DNA of 58,278 nt, from the NCBI GenBank assembly GCA_017617415.1, contig JAFZWH010000133.1:1-58278 (forward strand), read 5' to 3'. Each line of letters begins with the position of its first letter. Position 1 is the stretch's first letter. Position numbers and translations under genes: made by a program. The notes under the pieces are model-generated. The model did no database searches. It worked only from the letters and a program-made list of their open reading frames with translations, and had not been told where the DNA came from. The stretch comes from Victivallales bacterium (GTDB lineage: Bacteria; Verrucomicrobiota; Lentisphaeria; Oligosphaerales; Oligosphaeraceae). Of the stretch, positions 23,270 through 32,403 are shown piece after piece.

Positions 23270-24595
23270 TTATTTTCCCGCCTTCATTTCGCGGACGGCC
23301 TCGACGACGGCCTTGGCCTGATACTCCAGTTGCGCCTTGGTGAGCGGGTAGAGCGGCAGGTGGGTGTAGGAGGTGTAGAACATCCGCTCGGTGTTGGGGC
23401 AGGTCTTGGCGATGGCGTCGGCGTTGTAGCCCAGATCGGCCATGATCTTGAAGCGGTACATCGGCCCGAAGTGGGTGATGTTGGTGAGGCCCTTCTCGGC
23501 GAGCTTCTTGGAGAGCTGCTGGATGTCGCCTTTGCACTTCTTCGGGTCGATGCGCAGCAGATAGAGGTGGTGGGTGCCGTAGGTATCGGCGGTGTCCGGC
23601 TTCTCGGTGAGGATGCCAGGCTCCTGCGAAAGTACCGCGTTCATGTATTCGGCGGCGGCCCTGCGCTGCGCGATGATCTTGTCAAGCCGCTTGAACTGCA
23701 GCTCCATGCCAAGTGCCTGGATTTCGGTGGCGGAACAATTCTGGGCGACCTGGATGTTGCCGAAGCGGTCGGTCAGCGGCGAGATGTCATAGAGCCAGTC
23801 CTTGATCTTGCGGGTGAAGTCCAGCCCCAGGAAACGCGCGCCGGGCAGCTGCGGGCCGGCGAAGTCCTCGTTGGTGAGTAGCACGCCGCCTTCGCCCAGG
23901 GAGTTGATGTTCTTGACCTCGTGCAACGAGAAGCCGCCGAAATGGCCGATGGCGCCGAGCATCTTGCCCTTGTAGCAGCCACCCATGCCGTGCGCGGCGT
24001 CTTCCATCACGAAGAGGTTGTGCTTCTTGGCCAGCGCCATGATGGGATCCATGTCCACCGGCATGCCGCCCAGGTGAACGGGCACGATCATCTTGGTCTT
24101 GGCGGTGATTTTCTTTTTCACGTCCTTCGGGTCGAGATTGCAGGTCTCCGGATCGATGTCCGCGAAGACGATTTTCGCTCCTATGGAGAGCGGATAAGCC
24201 ATTGTGGCGATGAAGGTGATGGCGGGCATGATGACCTCGTCTCCGGCCTTCAGTCCGGAGAGCTTGTAGGCGATCTCCATGCCGTTGGTCCAGTTGCAGG
24301 TGAAGCAGGCGTACTTCGCGCCGAAATACTTCTTGGCGGCCTCTTCTGCGGCGGCGACCTGCGTGCCCAGCGTGAGCTTGGTGGCGCGGTTGGCGCACTT
24401 CGCCAACTTCGAGACCGCGCCTTTGACTTCGGCGAAGGCCTCCTTGTAGCCCGGCTTGCCGCCGTCCGGCAACAGGAACTTCACCATCGCCTCGACATCT
24501 TGACCATTGTAGTATTCGCCCACTGCGTGCCACGGCACCTTCGCCGCGCCGACCGCATACCGGAAGTCACCGCCTGAGTTTTTCTTGTTCGCCAT
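23270..24595 (-). CDS. DegT/DnrJ/EryC1-type sugar aminotransferase
   Basis: The product is 441 residues from the ATG at 24595, which has an AAAGGAGA ribosome-binding site. It is a fold-type I PLP enzyme: ACFTCNWTNGMEIAYKLSGLKAGDEVIMPAITFIATMAYPLSIGAKIVFADID, then VMEDAAHGMGGCYKGKMLG, with Asp199 for the PLP nitrogen, and FSLHEVKNINSLGEGG with the Schiff-base Lys228. The family transaminates keto-sugars for surface glycans or antibiotics; some members are dehydratases. The exact substrate cannot be read. It lies 44 bases downstream of cstA on the same strand, so the two may be cotranscribed. The Lys/Ala-rich N-terminus (MANKKNSGGDFRYAVGAAKVPW) is slightly longer than usual. Confidence 0.85.
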   Translation of the reverse strand: MANKKNSGGDFRYAVGAAKVPWHAVGEYYNGQDVEAMVKFLLPDGGKPGYKEAFAEVKGAVSKLAKCANRATKLTLGTQVAAAEEAAKKYFGAKYACFTCNWTNGMEIAYKLSGLKAGDEVIMPAITFIATMAYPLSIGAKIVFADIDPETCNLDPKDVKKKITAKTKMIVPVHLGGMPVDMDPIMALAKKHNLFVMEDAAHGMGGCYKGKMLGAIGHFGGFSLHEVKNINSLGEGGVLLTNEDFAGPQLPGARFLGLDFTRKIKDWLYDISPLTDRFGNIQVAQNCSATEIQALGMELQFKRLDKIIAQRRAAAEYMNAVLSQEPGILTEKPDTADTYGTHHLYLLRIDPKKCKGDIQQLSKKLAEKGLTNITHFGPMYRFKIMADLGYNADAIAKTCPNTERMFYTSYTHLPLYPLTKAQLEYQAKAVVEAVREMKAGK

Positions 24596-24639
24596 GAGTT
24601 GTGTCTCCTTTAATGCTAAAGATGTTTTTGTGGAGGAAA

Positions 24640-26322
24640 TTAGTGTGTGCGTGATTTGCGCAGTGCCCGGCATGCAAAACCAGCCAGGAGGAACGCCATG
24701 ACCAGCAGGAAGGCCCCGACGCTGAAAAGCATCCAGTTCGCCTTGCGATAGTTGGTGAGCAGCAGGTTTAGCAGCGCCCAGACCGAGACCACGAGCATGA
24801 AGAGCATCGGGAAGAAGGCGAAGAGCCAGCGCAGTTTGTTGCGCAGGAGGTAGAGGGTGATGCCCAGGAGCGTCATGGCCGCCATGAGTTGGTTGGCGGA
24901 GCCGAAGACCGGCCAGATTGCCGCGCCGTCACCACTCTTGGCAAGAATAAACGCCAACACGACGATGGAGATGGTGGCAACCCAGCGGTTGGAGAGGAAG
25001 CGGATGGCGCGAGTCTTGGCACCGGGTGCGAGTTCGGGCGGGCGGCGGGGGTCGTCTGCGCGTGGCATGATGAGTTCCTGCCAGAGGAATCGCGCGAGGC
25101 GGGTGGCGGTGTCCAGGCTGGTGAGCATGAATGCGGAGATGGCCAGCGAGATGAAGGTCGCGCCGACTTCGTAGGGGATACCCAGCGAGGTCACGAAATG
25201 CCCCACGCCCTGCGCGAATTGGATGGCTGGCGGGACATTGGTCGCCTGCTCGGAGAATTGCTGGGGGGCGAGGTAGCCGACGGAACAGATGGCGATGACG
25301 GCCAGTACGCCCTCCAGGAGCATCCCGCCGTAGCCGACGATGCGGATGTTCTTCTCGTTGTCGATTTGCTTGGAAGAGGTTCCGGAGGCCACCAATGCGT
25401 GGAAGCCGCTGCATGCGCCACAGGCGATGGTCACGAAGAGCAGCGGGAGGACATCGGGCACCAGGTGGGTATTCTCGGTAAGATGAACGGCGGGCATCTG
25501 AAGCGGTAGTCGTGCGAAGGCAATGCCGCCAATGCCAAGGAACATCATCGCATAGAGCAGGAAGCTGTTGAGGTAGTCGCGTGGCTGGAGCAGGAACCAC
25601 ACGGGGATGGTGGAGGCGATGAAGGCGTAATACAACAGCACGAGGATCCAGATGAAGCGCGCGGTTTCCTTCTCTACGCCAAGGAGTTTCACTAGGTCAA
25701 GAGGAACGAGGGTTCCGACCCAGATCAGGATAAACATCAGCGGGACGAAGATCAGCGTGGCCTCCAGCAGACTCAGCAGTTTCTGGTTGATGATCACGCC
25801 GAAGATCGGTGCCATCAAGATGAAAAAGACCGATGCGGTAGCCACGGCGGGGTTCGCGATGAAGCCATCCGCCACTTGGGTGGTGAAGACGGTCACCACA
25901 AGTAACAACGTTGCCAGGCAGAAGAAGATGAAGATCTGCCGTCCGGCGTAGCCAAGTTCTTTCTCAATGACATACGCGATGCTTCTGCCCTGATTGCGTA
26001 CCGAGAGGAACATTGCCGCGAAGTCATGCATCGCGCCCACGAAGACGCATCCCAGCAGAATCCACAAGAGCGCTGGCAGCCAACCGAATTTGGCGGCCAG
26101 CACTGGGCCTACGATGGGACCCGCGCCTGCAATCGAGGCGAAGTGATGCCCGAAAAGCACTGCCGGATGCGCGGGAACATAGTCCACGCCGTCCTGCAAC
26201 GACTTGGATGGGCAGACATTTTGCGGGTTCACGCCAAAAGTCTTGTCCAGGAATTTCCCGTAGATGAAGAACGCCAGCAGGAAATAGACAATGCTGCCGA
26301 TTAAGAGAAGCGCGGTGTTCAT
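24640..26322 (-). CDS. cstA: Carbon starvation protein CstA-like transporter
   Basis: The product is 560 residues from ATG 26322, with about 16 predicted membrane helices. CstA signatures are seen: YVPAHPAVLFGHHFASIAGAGPIVGPVLAAKFGWLPALLWILLGCVFVGAMHDFAAMFLSVR near the N-terminus and CGACSGFHALVASGTSSKQI. The family imports pyruvate or peptides in carbon-limited cells. It is somewhat shorter than the 700-residue enterobacterial protein, as is common in anaerobes. The start codon is preceded by heptamer repeats (ATTGCTA/ATTCCTC on the coding strand) instead of a Shine-Dalgarno site. Upstream in-frame codons to 26550 lie in the repeats and were not used. Confidence 0.9.
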   Translation of the reverse strand: MNTALLLIGSIVYFLLAFFIYGKFLDKTFGVNPQNVCPSKSLQDGVDYVPAHPAVLFGHHFASIAGAGPIVGPVLAAKFGWLPALLWILLGCVFVGAMHDFAAMFLSVRNQGRSIAYVIEKELGYAGRQIFIFFCLATLLLVVTVFTTQVADGFIANPAVATASVFFILMAPIFGVIINQKLLSLLEATLIFVPLMFILIWVGTLVPLDLVKLLGVEKETARFIWILVLLYYAFIASTIPVWFLLQPRDYLNSFLLYAMMFLGIGGIAFARLPLQMPAVHLTENTHLVPDVLPLLFVTIACGACSGFHALVASGTSSKQIDNEKNIRIVGYGGMLLEGVLAVIAICSVGYLAPQQFSEQATNVPPAIQFAQGVGHFVTSLGIPYEVGATFISLAISAFMLTSLDTATRLARFLWQELIMPRADDPRRPPELAPGAKTRAIRFLSNRWVATISIVVLAFILAKSGDGAAIWPVFGSANQLMAAMTLLGITLYLLRNKLRWLFAFFPMLFMLVVSVWALLNLLLTNYRKANWMLFSVGAFLLVMAFLLAGFACRALRKSRTH

Positions 26323-26350
26323 GAGGAATGAGGAATTAGCAATTAGCAAT
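26323..26350 (-). repeat. Heptamer tandem repeat forming the cstA leader
   Basis: On the coding strand the leader reads ATTGCTA, ATTGCTA, ATTCCTC, ATTCCTC, then the ATG. It combines the heptamer seen before proA with the one before the Nudix gene. Confidence 0.8.
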
Positions 26351-26406
26351 TTAATGCAAAAAGGGTAATTGGCTTTGGAGGGGCGAGATGCCCTGCCCAT
26401 GAAACA

Positions 26407-26447
26407 AATCCCCCCGAACGGCGGAGTGGCCGCCGGGCGAGGGGATT
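26407..26447 (-). terminator. Terminator of the YebC-family gene
   Basis: AATCCCC (26407-26413) pairs with GGGGATT (26441-26447), with an inner GGCGG/CCGCC stem. On the minus strand it is followed by TGTTT. Confidence 0.6.
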
Positions 26448-26470
26448 CCGTCGGAAAATGGATAGAAGCG

Positions 26471-27241
26471 TTACTCCTCGTCCTCGGCGGCGAGCTGTTC
26501 AGCCACCTCGTCGGAGAGTTCCATGTCGGTATAGACTGCCTGGCAGTCATCGTATTCCTCGAGGACGTCGATGAACTTCTGGACAGACTTGGCGATATTG
26601 AGTTCGGTGACCTCGGTCATCGTGTCCGGAACCATCGCGATAGAGGACTCGGTGGGGGTGATGCCCTTCGCCTCGAAGATGGCGACGACCTTGGCGAATG
26701 CGTCGGGGGCGGCGGTGATTTCGGCGGAGCCGTCATCGACCTGGATGTCATCCACATCAGCGTCGTTTTCCAGGAAGAGTTCCATGAGTTTGTCCTCGTC
26801 GGCCCAGTCGCCCTCGATGACGAAGCGGCTCTTGCGCTTGAACTTGTAGGAGACGGCGCCCGAGGAGGCCATCTTGCAGTTGTGGCGGGTAAAGAAGGAG
26901 CGGATGTCCGCCGCGCAGCGGTTCTTGTTGTCGGACATGCAGTTGACGATGACGGAGATGCCGCCGGCGGCGATGCCTTCGTAGGTGAATTCCTCGATGG
27001 CGGCTCCGCCGAGGGCGCCCGTGCCCTTCTTGATGGCGCGGTCGATATTGTCGTTGGGCATGTTCGCGGCCTTTGCGGCAGCGACTGCGGTGCGGAGGCG
27101 CGCGTTCAGGGCGGGGTCGCCGCCGCCTTCACGTGCTGCCTGGATGATTTCCTTGGAGACGCGGGAGAAGATGGCGCCGCGCTTAGCGTCGGCCGCGCCC
27201 TTCTTGTGCTTGATCGAAGACCATTTATTGTGTCCTGACAT
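26471..27241 (-). CDS. yebC: YebC/PmpR-family protein
   Basis: The product is 256 residues, of normal length. It begins with the family hallmark MSGHNKWSSIKHKKGAADAKRGAIFSRVSKEI, followed by GGGDPALNARLRTAVAAAKAANMPNDNIDRAIKKGTG and YEGIAAGGISVIVNCMSDNKNR. Family members act as DNA-binding regulators or, as shown for related proteins, as factors that help ribosomes translate polyproline stretches. It has its own terminator, and no operon partner is seen. The leader (CCTAATTCATTCTCTT before the ATG) lacks a Shine-Dalgarno site and faintly resembles the heptamer leaders. Confidence 0.95.
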   Translation of the reverse strand: MSGHNKWSSIKHKKGAADAKRGAIFSRVSKEIIQAAREGGGDPALNARLRTAVAAAKAANMPNDNIDRAIKKGTGALGGAAIEEFTYEGIAAGGISVIVNCMSDNKNRCAADIRSFFTRHNCKMASSGAVSYKFKRKSRFVIEGDWADEDKLMELFLENDADVDDIQVDDGSAEITAAPDAFAKVVAIFEAKGITPTESSIAMVPDTMTEVTELNIAKSVQKFIDVLEEYDDCQAVYTDMELSDEVAEQLAAEDEE

Positions 27242-27457
27242 AAGAGAATGAATTAGGAGTTTGGATGGGGGAAATGGTGTGCCGCGCCGGTTTTTGGCGG
27301 GCAGAAGAAGTTCGGTATGTTTTTAAATTTATATGCTGTACGCATTTTTGCCACTCGTTGCGCGAGATTTCCTTGTGTTTTCGGCAGTGGCACCCAACGC
27401 AGAGATTATATTTGTGCAGTTTCTGTTCATCAAACTCATTTTTAACAAGGAACCACC

Positions 27458-28312
27458 ATGACACTGAAAATCGGCACCATCATCGGGATGCACGAGGGGA
27501 ACTACAAGAATCTCTTCGAGAAACTGGTCAAATTCGGACTGAACACCTGCCAGGTCTGCAACTGGAATGCCAAATTCTACGACGATGACTTCGATGGCAA
27601 GGTCGCGTGCGTCAAACAGCAGATGAAAGACCTGGAGGTCGCGCCTTCGGCGGTCTGGGCGGGCTACAGCGGGCTTGTCTGCTGGAATTTCACCGAAGGA
27701 CCGGTGACGATGGGACTGGTACCGGAGGACCACCGCCAGCACCGCGTGCTGGAACTCAAGCGCGGCGCGGACTTTGCCGCCGCCATCGGCGTGCGCGCCA
27801 TCATCACCCACTGCGGGTTCCTCCCGGAGAACCTCACCGATGCCAATTTCGACATCATCCGTTGCGCCATCTATGACGTGGCCGCCTACTGCAAGCACCT
27901 CGGCATCGGCTTCTGGTTCGAAACTGGCCAGGAGACCCCCGTGGCGCTCCTGCGCATGATCCAGGCCATCGAGGCGATGGGGCTGGACAACTTGGGCATC
28001 AACCTCGACCCCGCCAACCTGCTGCTCTACGGCAAGGGCAATCCCATCGACGCCCTGAATGTCTTCGGCAAGTATGTCCACAACATCCATGTGAAGGACG
28101 GCTTCGTGCCCACCGACGGTAAGCACTTGGGCAAGGAGGCGCAGGTGGGGCAGGGCATGGTGAACTACCCGCGCTTCGTGAAGCGCCTGCTGGAGATCGG
28201 CTTCCACGAGGAGTTCATCATCGAGCGCGAGATACCCGAGGGCGAGCAGCAGTCCGCCGATATCCGTGAGACGATGCAGAACCTGAAGATCTGGGCCGGC
28301 GAAGAAGGTTAG
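27458..28312 (+). CDS. Sugar phosphate isomerase/epimerase family protein
   Basis: The product is 284 residues with an AAGGAACC ribosome-binding site. The TIM barrel of the AP-endonuclease-2 / xylose-isomerase-like family is seen: FEKLVKFGLNTCQVCNWN, HRVLELKRGADFAAAIGVRAIITHCGF, GIGFWFETGQETPVALLRMIQA, LGINLDPANLLLYGKGNPIDALNVFGKYVHNIHVKDG and EEFIIEREI. The Glu, Asp, His and Glu residues in these blocks are the expected metal ligands. The reaction could be isomerisation or epimerisation of a keto- or inositol-type sugar; the substrate is unknown. It appears monocistronic, followed by a hairpin. Confidence 0.85.
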   Translation: MTLKIGTIIGMHEGNYKNLFEKLVKFGLNTCQVCNWNAKFYDDDFDGKVACVKQQMKDLEVAPSAVWAGYSGLVCWNFTEGPVTMGLVPEDHRQHRVLELKRGADFAAAIGVRAIITHCGFLPENLTDANFDIIRCAIYDVAAYCKHLGIGFWFETGQETPVALLRMIQAIEAMGLDNLGINLDPANLLLYGKGNPIDALNVFGKYVHNIHVKDGFVPTDGKHLGKEAQVGQGMVNYPRFVKRLLEIGFHEEFIIEREIPEGEQQSADIRETMQNLKIWAGEEG

Positions 28313-28318
28313 AGGCGA

Positions 28319-28345
28319 ATGTACTGCTGGCGCCCCGCCAGCAGA
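28319..28345. repeat. CTGCTGGCG-CCC hairpin (dispersed family)
   Basis: CTGCTGGCG (28324-28332), loop CCC and CGCCAGCAG (28336-28344) form a perfect 9-base-pair hairpin preceded by ATGTA. The same ATGTACTGxxGGCGCCC layout occurs at 39179-39204. There is no T run, so it may be a repeat rather than a terminator. Confidence 0.6.
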
Positions 28346-28361
28346 GAGGTCAGCGGCATCA

Positions 28362-29224
28362 TTGCGAGTTACGAATTACGAATTGCAAATTGCGAGTAGC
28401 CTGGGCTTCTGCGGCGGGGTGCGGCGTGCGATGCAGAGTTTTGAGCAGTTGCGCTCCGAAACACCGCCAGACAAGTCGGTCTATGTCCTGCACGAGTTGG
28501 TGCACAACCGCACGGTGACCGAGCAGATGGCGGCGCATGGTGCAATCTTCATTCAGAAACCAGAGGAATTGCCGATTGGCGCGACATGTCTGATTGGTGC
28601 GCATGGCGTGGGACGGGAGGCCGAACGGTTGTTGCGGAACCGCGCTGGTCGCCTGGTGGATGCGACGTGCCCCATCGTCAAGAACATCCAGCAGGCGGCG
28701 GCGGGACTTGCGGAGAACGAAGAACTGGTGCTGGCCGGATTGCGCGGACATCCTGAGGTCGAGGGAATCCTCGGTCATGCCGGCACATCGCAGCAATTCT
28801 TGGTGTCTTGTGTAGAGGAAGTTGCGTGCCTGCCGGAATTGTCCAATCCTGTCATGCTTTGTCAGACCACGATGCATCATGAGGTTGCGGACACAATATT
28901 CACGGCATTGCAGAAGCGTTTTCCGTCAGCGCGTCGTGGCGGAGTGATTTGCCATGCCTCTTCGGAGCGTCAGGCGGCAGTGGAGGCGCTGGTGTCCCGT
29001 ATTGATTTGCTTCTGGTGATTGGTTCTCCCCATAGTTCCAATGCGAACCGCCTGCGAGAGATTGGCGAGCGTGCGGGGATTCCGTCGTATCTCGTTGACG
29101 GGCCGGAGCAACTGCCTGCCGATTTGGCGAAGTTTCCCCGCGTCGGGGTGGCGGCTGGCGCCAGCACGCCGGACGAACAGATTCAACGGGTGATTGCTGC
29201 CGTGCGGAAGCTGGAGGCATTTTC

Positions 29225-29228
<4 letters not shown>
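28362..29228 (+). CDS. ispH: 4-hydroxy-3-methylbut-2-enyl diphosphate reductase
   Basis: The product is 288 residues from TTG 28362. No ATG is available before the essential GFCGGV block, and this start supplies the expected first beta-strand. IspH carries an iron-sulphur cluster held by three Cys, here Cys17 (GFCGGVRRA), Cys103 (VDATCPIVKN) and Cys197 (GVICHASSERQ). The catalytic Glu132 is in RGHPEVEG, with QTT and SSNANR for substrate binding. It makes IPP and DMAPP in the last step of the MEP pathway. It overlaps uppS by 4 bases, and the two form an isoprenoid / cell-wall lipid operon. Oddly, the first ten codons are made of 7-base repeats (GAATTAC, GAATTGC, AAATTGC). Confidence 0.93.
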
Positions 29229-29920
<692 letters not shown>

Positions 29921-29942
29921 AGAAGACTGCGGCTTGGCAGCC

Positions 29943-30013
29943 GCAGCGCACAATTTTCCCGCAGCGCACAATTTTCCCGCAGCGCACAATTTTCCCGCAG
30001 CGCACAATTTTCC
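29943..30013. repeat. 18-base tandem repeat, four copies
   Basis: The unit GCAGCGCACAATTTTCCC occurs at 29943, 29961, 29979 and 29997; the last copy ends TTCCG. It fills the gap between uppS and the Nudix gene and is not translated in any sensible frame. Confidence 0.95.
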
Positions 30014-30045
30014 GGCGGACGCGCGGAGCGCGCCCTGCCAAACCG

Positions 30046-30065
30046 CTAATTGCTAATTGCTAATT
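30046..30065 (+). repeat. Heptamer tandem repeat forming the Nudix gene leader
   Basis: Repeats of ATTGCTA run up to the ATG (CTAATTGCTAATTGCTAATT then ATG). This is the same heptamer as in the cstA leader. Confidence 0.75.
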
Positions 30066-30554
30066 ATGAATTACTGTCCCATCATCGGCACGCTCGGGTA
30101 TATCCTCTCGCCGGACCGGCAGTCTGTGCTGCTCACACATCGCATTGCGCGCAAGTCAGACGAGCAATTCGGAAAATACAACGGCCTGGGCGGTCATCTG
30201 GAACCCAACGAGGATGTGGCGACAGGGATGATCCGTGAAATCCGCGAGGAGTCCACGCTGGAGGTCACGGAAATGACCTTGCGTGGCACGGTGAATTGGA
30301 CCGGCTTCGGACCTCACGGCGAAGACTGGCTGGGGTTTATCTTCCTGATCACCAAATTCACGGGCACGCCGTTGTCTACCAACGAGGAGGGCACGCTCTC
30401 CTGGGTGCCCCTCAAGGACTTCCCCAAATACCCCATGTGGGAGGGCGACAAGTATTTCCTGCCGTTGGTCTTCGATGATGACCCGCGCCCCTTCCATGGT
30501 TACATGCCCTATGATGGGGACCGACCGATCTCCTGGAGCTACACGCGTCTATAG
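30066..30554 (+). CDS. Nudix hydrolase (MutT-like)
   Basis: The product is 162 residues from ATG 30066; a TTG at 30057 inside the heptamer array is the alternative start. The Nudix box is complete: GGHLEPNEDVATGMIREIREES (G43-x5-E49-x7-R57-E58-x2-E61-E62), which binds Mg and cleaves nucleoside diphosphate derivatives. WEGDKYFLPLVFDDDPRPFHGYMPYDGDRP near the C-terminus resembles the 8-oxo-dGTP diphosphatase group, which cleans the nucleotide pool, though the substrate is an inference. The dsbD-like gene starts 15 bases after the stop, so the two are probably cotranscribed. Confidence 0.88.
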   Translation: MNYCPIIGTLGYILSPDRQSVLLTHRIARKSDEQFGKYNGLGGHLEPNEDVATGMIREIREESTLEVTEMTLRGTVNWTGFGPHGEDWLGFIFLITKFTGTPLSTNEEGTLSWVPLKDFPKYPMWEGDKYFLPLVFDDDPRPFHGYMPYDGDRPISWSYTRL

Positions 30555-30569
30555 CCCAATCCACTGCCA

Positions 30570-32087
30570 ATGATGATCGGCATTCTGTTTGTCTTATGCT
30601 GTTGTCTGGCTGCTCAGGCCGTCGAGAGTCCTTTCGGCGCCACGACGACCGTAACGCCGGCATCGGATGCCCTGGAGGTCCGCGTGGAGCTCACTGGCCC
30701 GGCGGATGGCCACTTCAATGCCGGAATGCTGCGCCTGGAAGTCCCGGAGGGCTACACCGCCGAGGTGGTCAATCTTCCTGCGCCCGAAGCCGACGAGCTC
30801 TTTGAGGATGGCGTCTATCTGCCCGGAACCGTCTTGGAGTATCGGGTTACGCCCGCCACGCCGTTGCCCGAAATGGCGTTGCAGATCCAGGGCTGCGTGG
30901 ACGAGATGTGCTATATGCCGCAGAGCATCGCGCTGACATCTTCGCGGACGGCGGCATCTCATGACTCTGCACCGCAGGCGGGTGCGAAGTGGTATGAGGG
31001 CTTTGCCCGCGAGCAGGTTCGTTTCGGCTACGCGAATGCCGCAGAGTTCGCCGCCTGGCTGGCTTCTGCGGTGGGCGATGAACTCGTGGTGGTAGAACAT
31101 GAGGCACTGGTACATCGCGTCGCCCGGCACTATGGCCTCTGGCTGGGTGCACTGCTGCTGATTCCCCTGGGGCTGCTCCTGAATCTCACGCCGTGTGTTC
31201 TCCCGATGATTCCCATCACGCTGGCGGTACTCGGAACCAAAAGCGTAGGCGGCGGACGCCGAAAGGGCGCACTGCTGGGGCTGGCCTACGGCGGTGCGAT
31301 GGCGGTGGCATACGGTCTCGTCGGCGCGGTCTTTGTGAAAGTCGGCGGGCGCTTTGGCGGCATCAACGCAAGTCCGTGGTTCAATGTGGCTGTCGGAATT
31401 GTCTTCGTCTGTCTTGCATTGTCGATGTTTGACGTGTTTTTGCTGGATTTGACACGTTTTCGTGGCACCACAGCCCGTCCCCATGGAACCTACCTTTCGG
31501 CGGCATTCCTTGGAGGGCTGACGGCGTTGTTGGCGGGCGCGTGCGTGGCGCCAGTGCTGGTGTGGGTGCTTTTGTGGTCCGCCGAACTCTATGGTGGCGG
31601 GAATGCTCTGGGGCTTTGGCTGCCGCTCTTTCTTGGCGTGGGTCTGGGGCTTCCGTGGCCCTTTTTAGGAGCCGGTTTGGGCTTTTTGCCGAAACCCGGT
31701 GCGTGGATGGTTCGCGTCAAGCAAGGCTTCGGCGTGCTGATTCTGCTCTTCGCCTGTTATTACTTCTGGAATGCCTACCAGTTGTGGCGTCCGTCACAAG
31801 CCATGCCCATCGCTGATGATGACTATTGGCAGATTGAGATTGAAACTGCCGTCGCCGAGGCGCAGGCGTTCCAACAGCCGCTCTTCATCGACTTCTGGGG
31901 CGTGACCTGCAAAGCGTGCGACACGATGGACGCCACCACGCTGCGCGACCCGCTGGTGCGAGGCTATCTGGACCGGATGACGCGCCTCAAGATTCAGGCG
32001 GACGACTTTGACGACCCCGAAATCGCGCCGCTCCTGAGGCATTTTAACATCCCCGGTTTGCCTGCGTATGTCGTGATGGTGCCGTAG
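30570..32087 (+). CDS. dsbD: Thiol:disulfide interchange protein, DsbD-like
   Basis: The product is 505 residues with a signal peptide (MIGILFVLCCCLAAQA). The N-terminal DsbD-alpha-like domain has Cys109 and Cys114 (GCVDEMCYMP). A membrane domain with about eight helices contains NLTPCVLPMIPITLAVLG and GACVAPVLVWVLLWS, the two Cys of the redox relay. The C-terminal thioredoxin-like domain has FIDFWGVTCKACDTMDATT with the CxxC pair near residue 448. It passes electrons from cytoplasmic thioredoxin to extracytoplasmic proteins. That fits a cell that exports many Cys-containing pseudopilins and enzymes. It is slightly shorter than the E. coli protein but complete in domains. Confidence 0.9.
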   Translation: MMIGILFVLCCCLAAQAVESPFGATTTVTPASDALEVRVELTGPADGHFNAGMLRLEVPEGYTAEVVNLPAPEADELFEDGVYLPGTVLEYRVTPATPLPEMALQIQGCVDEMCYMPQSIALTSSRTAASHDSAPQAGAKWYEGFAREQVRFGYANAAEFAAWLASAVGDELVVVEHEALVHRVARHYGLWLGALLLIPLGLLLNLTPCVLPMIPITLAVLGTKSVGGGRRKGALLGLAYGGAMAVAYGLVGAVFVKVGGRFGGINASPWFNVAVGIVFVCLALSMFDVFLLDLTRFRGTTARPHGTYLSAAFLGGLTALLAGACVAPVLVWVLLWSAELYGGGNALGLWLPLFLGVGLGLPWPFLGAGLGFLPKPGAWMVRVKQGFGVLILLFACYYFWNAYQLWRPSQAMPIADDDYWQIEIETAVAEAQAFQQPLFIDFWGVTCKACDTMDATTLRDPLVRGYLDRMTRLKIQADDFDDPEIAPLLRHFNIPGLPAYVVMVP

Positions 32088-32124
32088 AAAACGCACTTTT
32101 TTTCGACAATTTCCCAATGGCGGT

Positions 32125-32152
32125 TTGAAATCCGGATTTTGAAGGCTACATT
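32125..32152 (+). promoter_or_regulatory. Promoter of tRNA-His
   Basis: TTGAAA (32125-32130), a 16-base spacer and TACATT (32147-32152), 16 bases before the tRNA. Confidence 0.55.
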
Positions 32153-32168
32153 AAGCGCACCTCCAAAT

Positions 32169-32246
32169 GGTGGCTGTAGTCCAGTTGATTAGAACGCCTG
32201 GTTGTGGCCCAGGAGGTCGTCGGTTTGAGTCCGATCAGCCACCCCA
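32169..32246 (+). tRNA. tRNA-His (GTG anticodon), CCA encoded
   Basis: The extra 5' G(-1) opposite C73 marks a histidine tRNA. The acceptor is GTGGCTG/CAGCCAC and the anticodon arm CCTGG-TTGTGGC-CCAGG, with CCA at the end. The D loop has AGTTGATTA and the T loop TTTGAGT, so the usual G19-C56 tertiary pair appears as A19-U56. One D-stem mismatch (C-A) is present. Confidence 0.9.
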
Positions 32247-32254
32247 TAATATTC

Positions 32255-32306
32255 GGCGCCCTGCGGAGTTTTTCTCCCCTCCTCTCCGCAGGGCGCCACC
32301 TTTTTT
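32255..32306 (+). terminator. Strong terminator after tRNA-His
   Basis: GGCGCCCTGCGGAG (32255-32268) pairs perfectly with CTCCGCAGGGCGCC (32284-32297), followed by ACC and six T residues. Confidence 0.92.
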
Positions 32307-32328
32307 CTATCGTTTTAAGGCCATAACC

Positions 32329-32357
32329 TTGTTTTTTTTGAGACTTTTTCCTATAAT
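32329..32357 (+). promoter_or_regulatory. Promoter of pseudopilin 2
   Basis: TTGTTT (32329-32334), a 17-base spacer and TATAAT (32352-32357), about 46 bases before the start codon. Same elements as the pseudopilin 1 promoter. Confidence 0.5.
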
Positions 32358-32403
32358 TATATATTATAGCCTTTAGTTTCATAATCCAATAAATCTACTC
32401 CTA

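Noticed and set aside
27225-27464. Minus-strand frame of 79 codons upstream of the isomerase gene
   Set aside because: It covers the leader and promoter region of two divergent genes and has no protein-like features.
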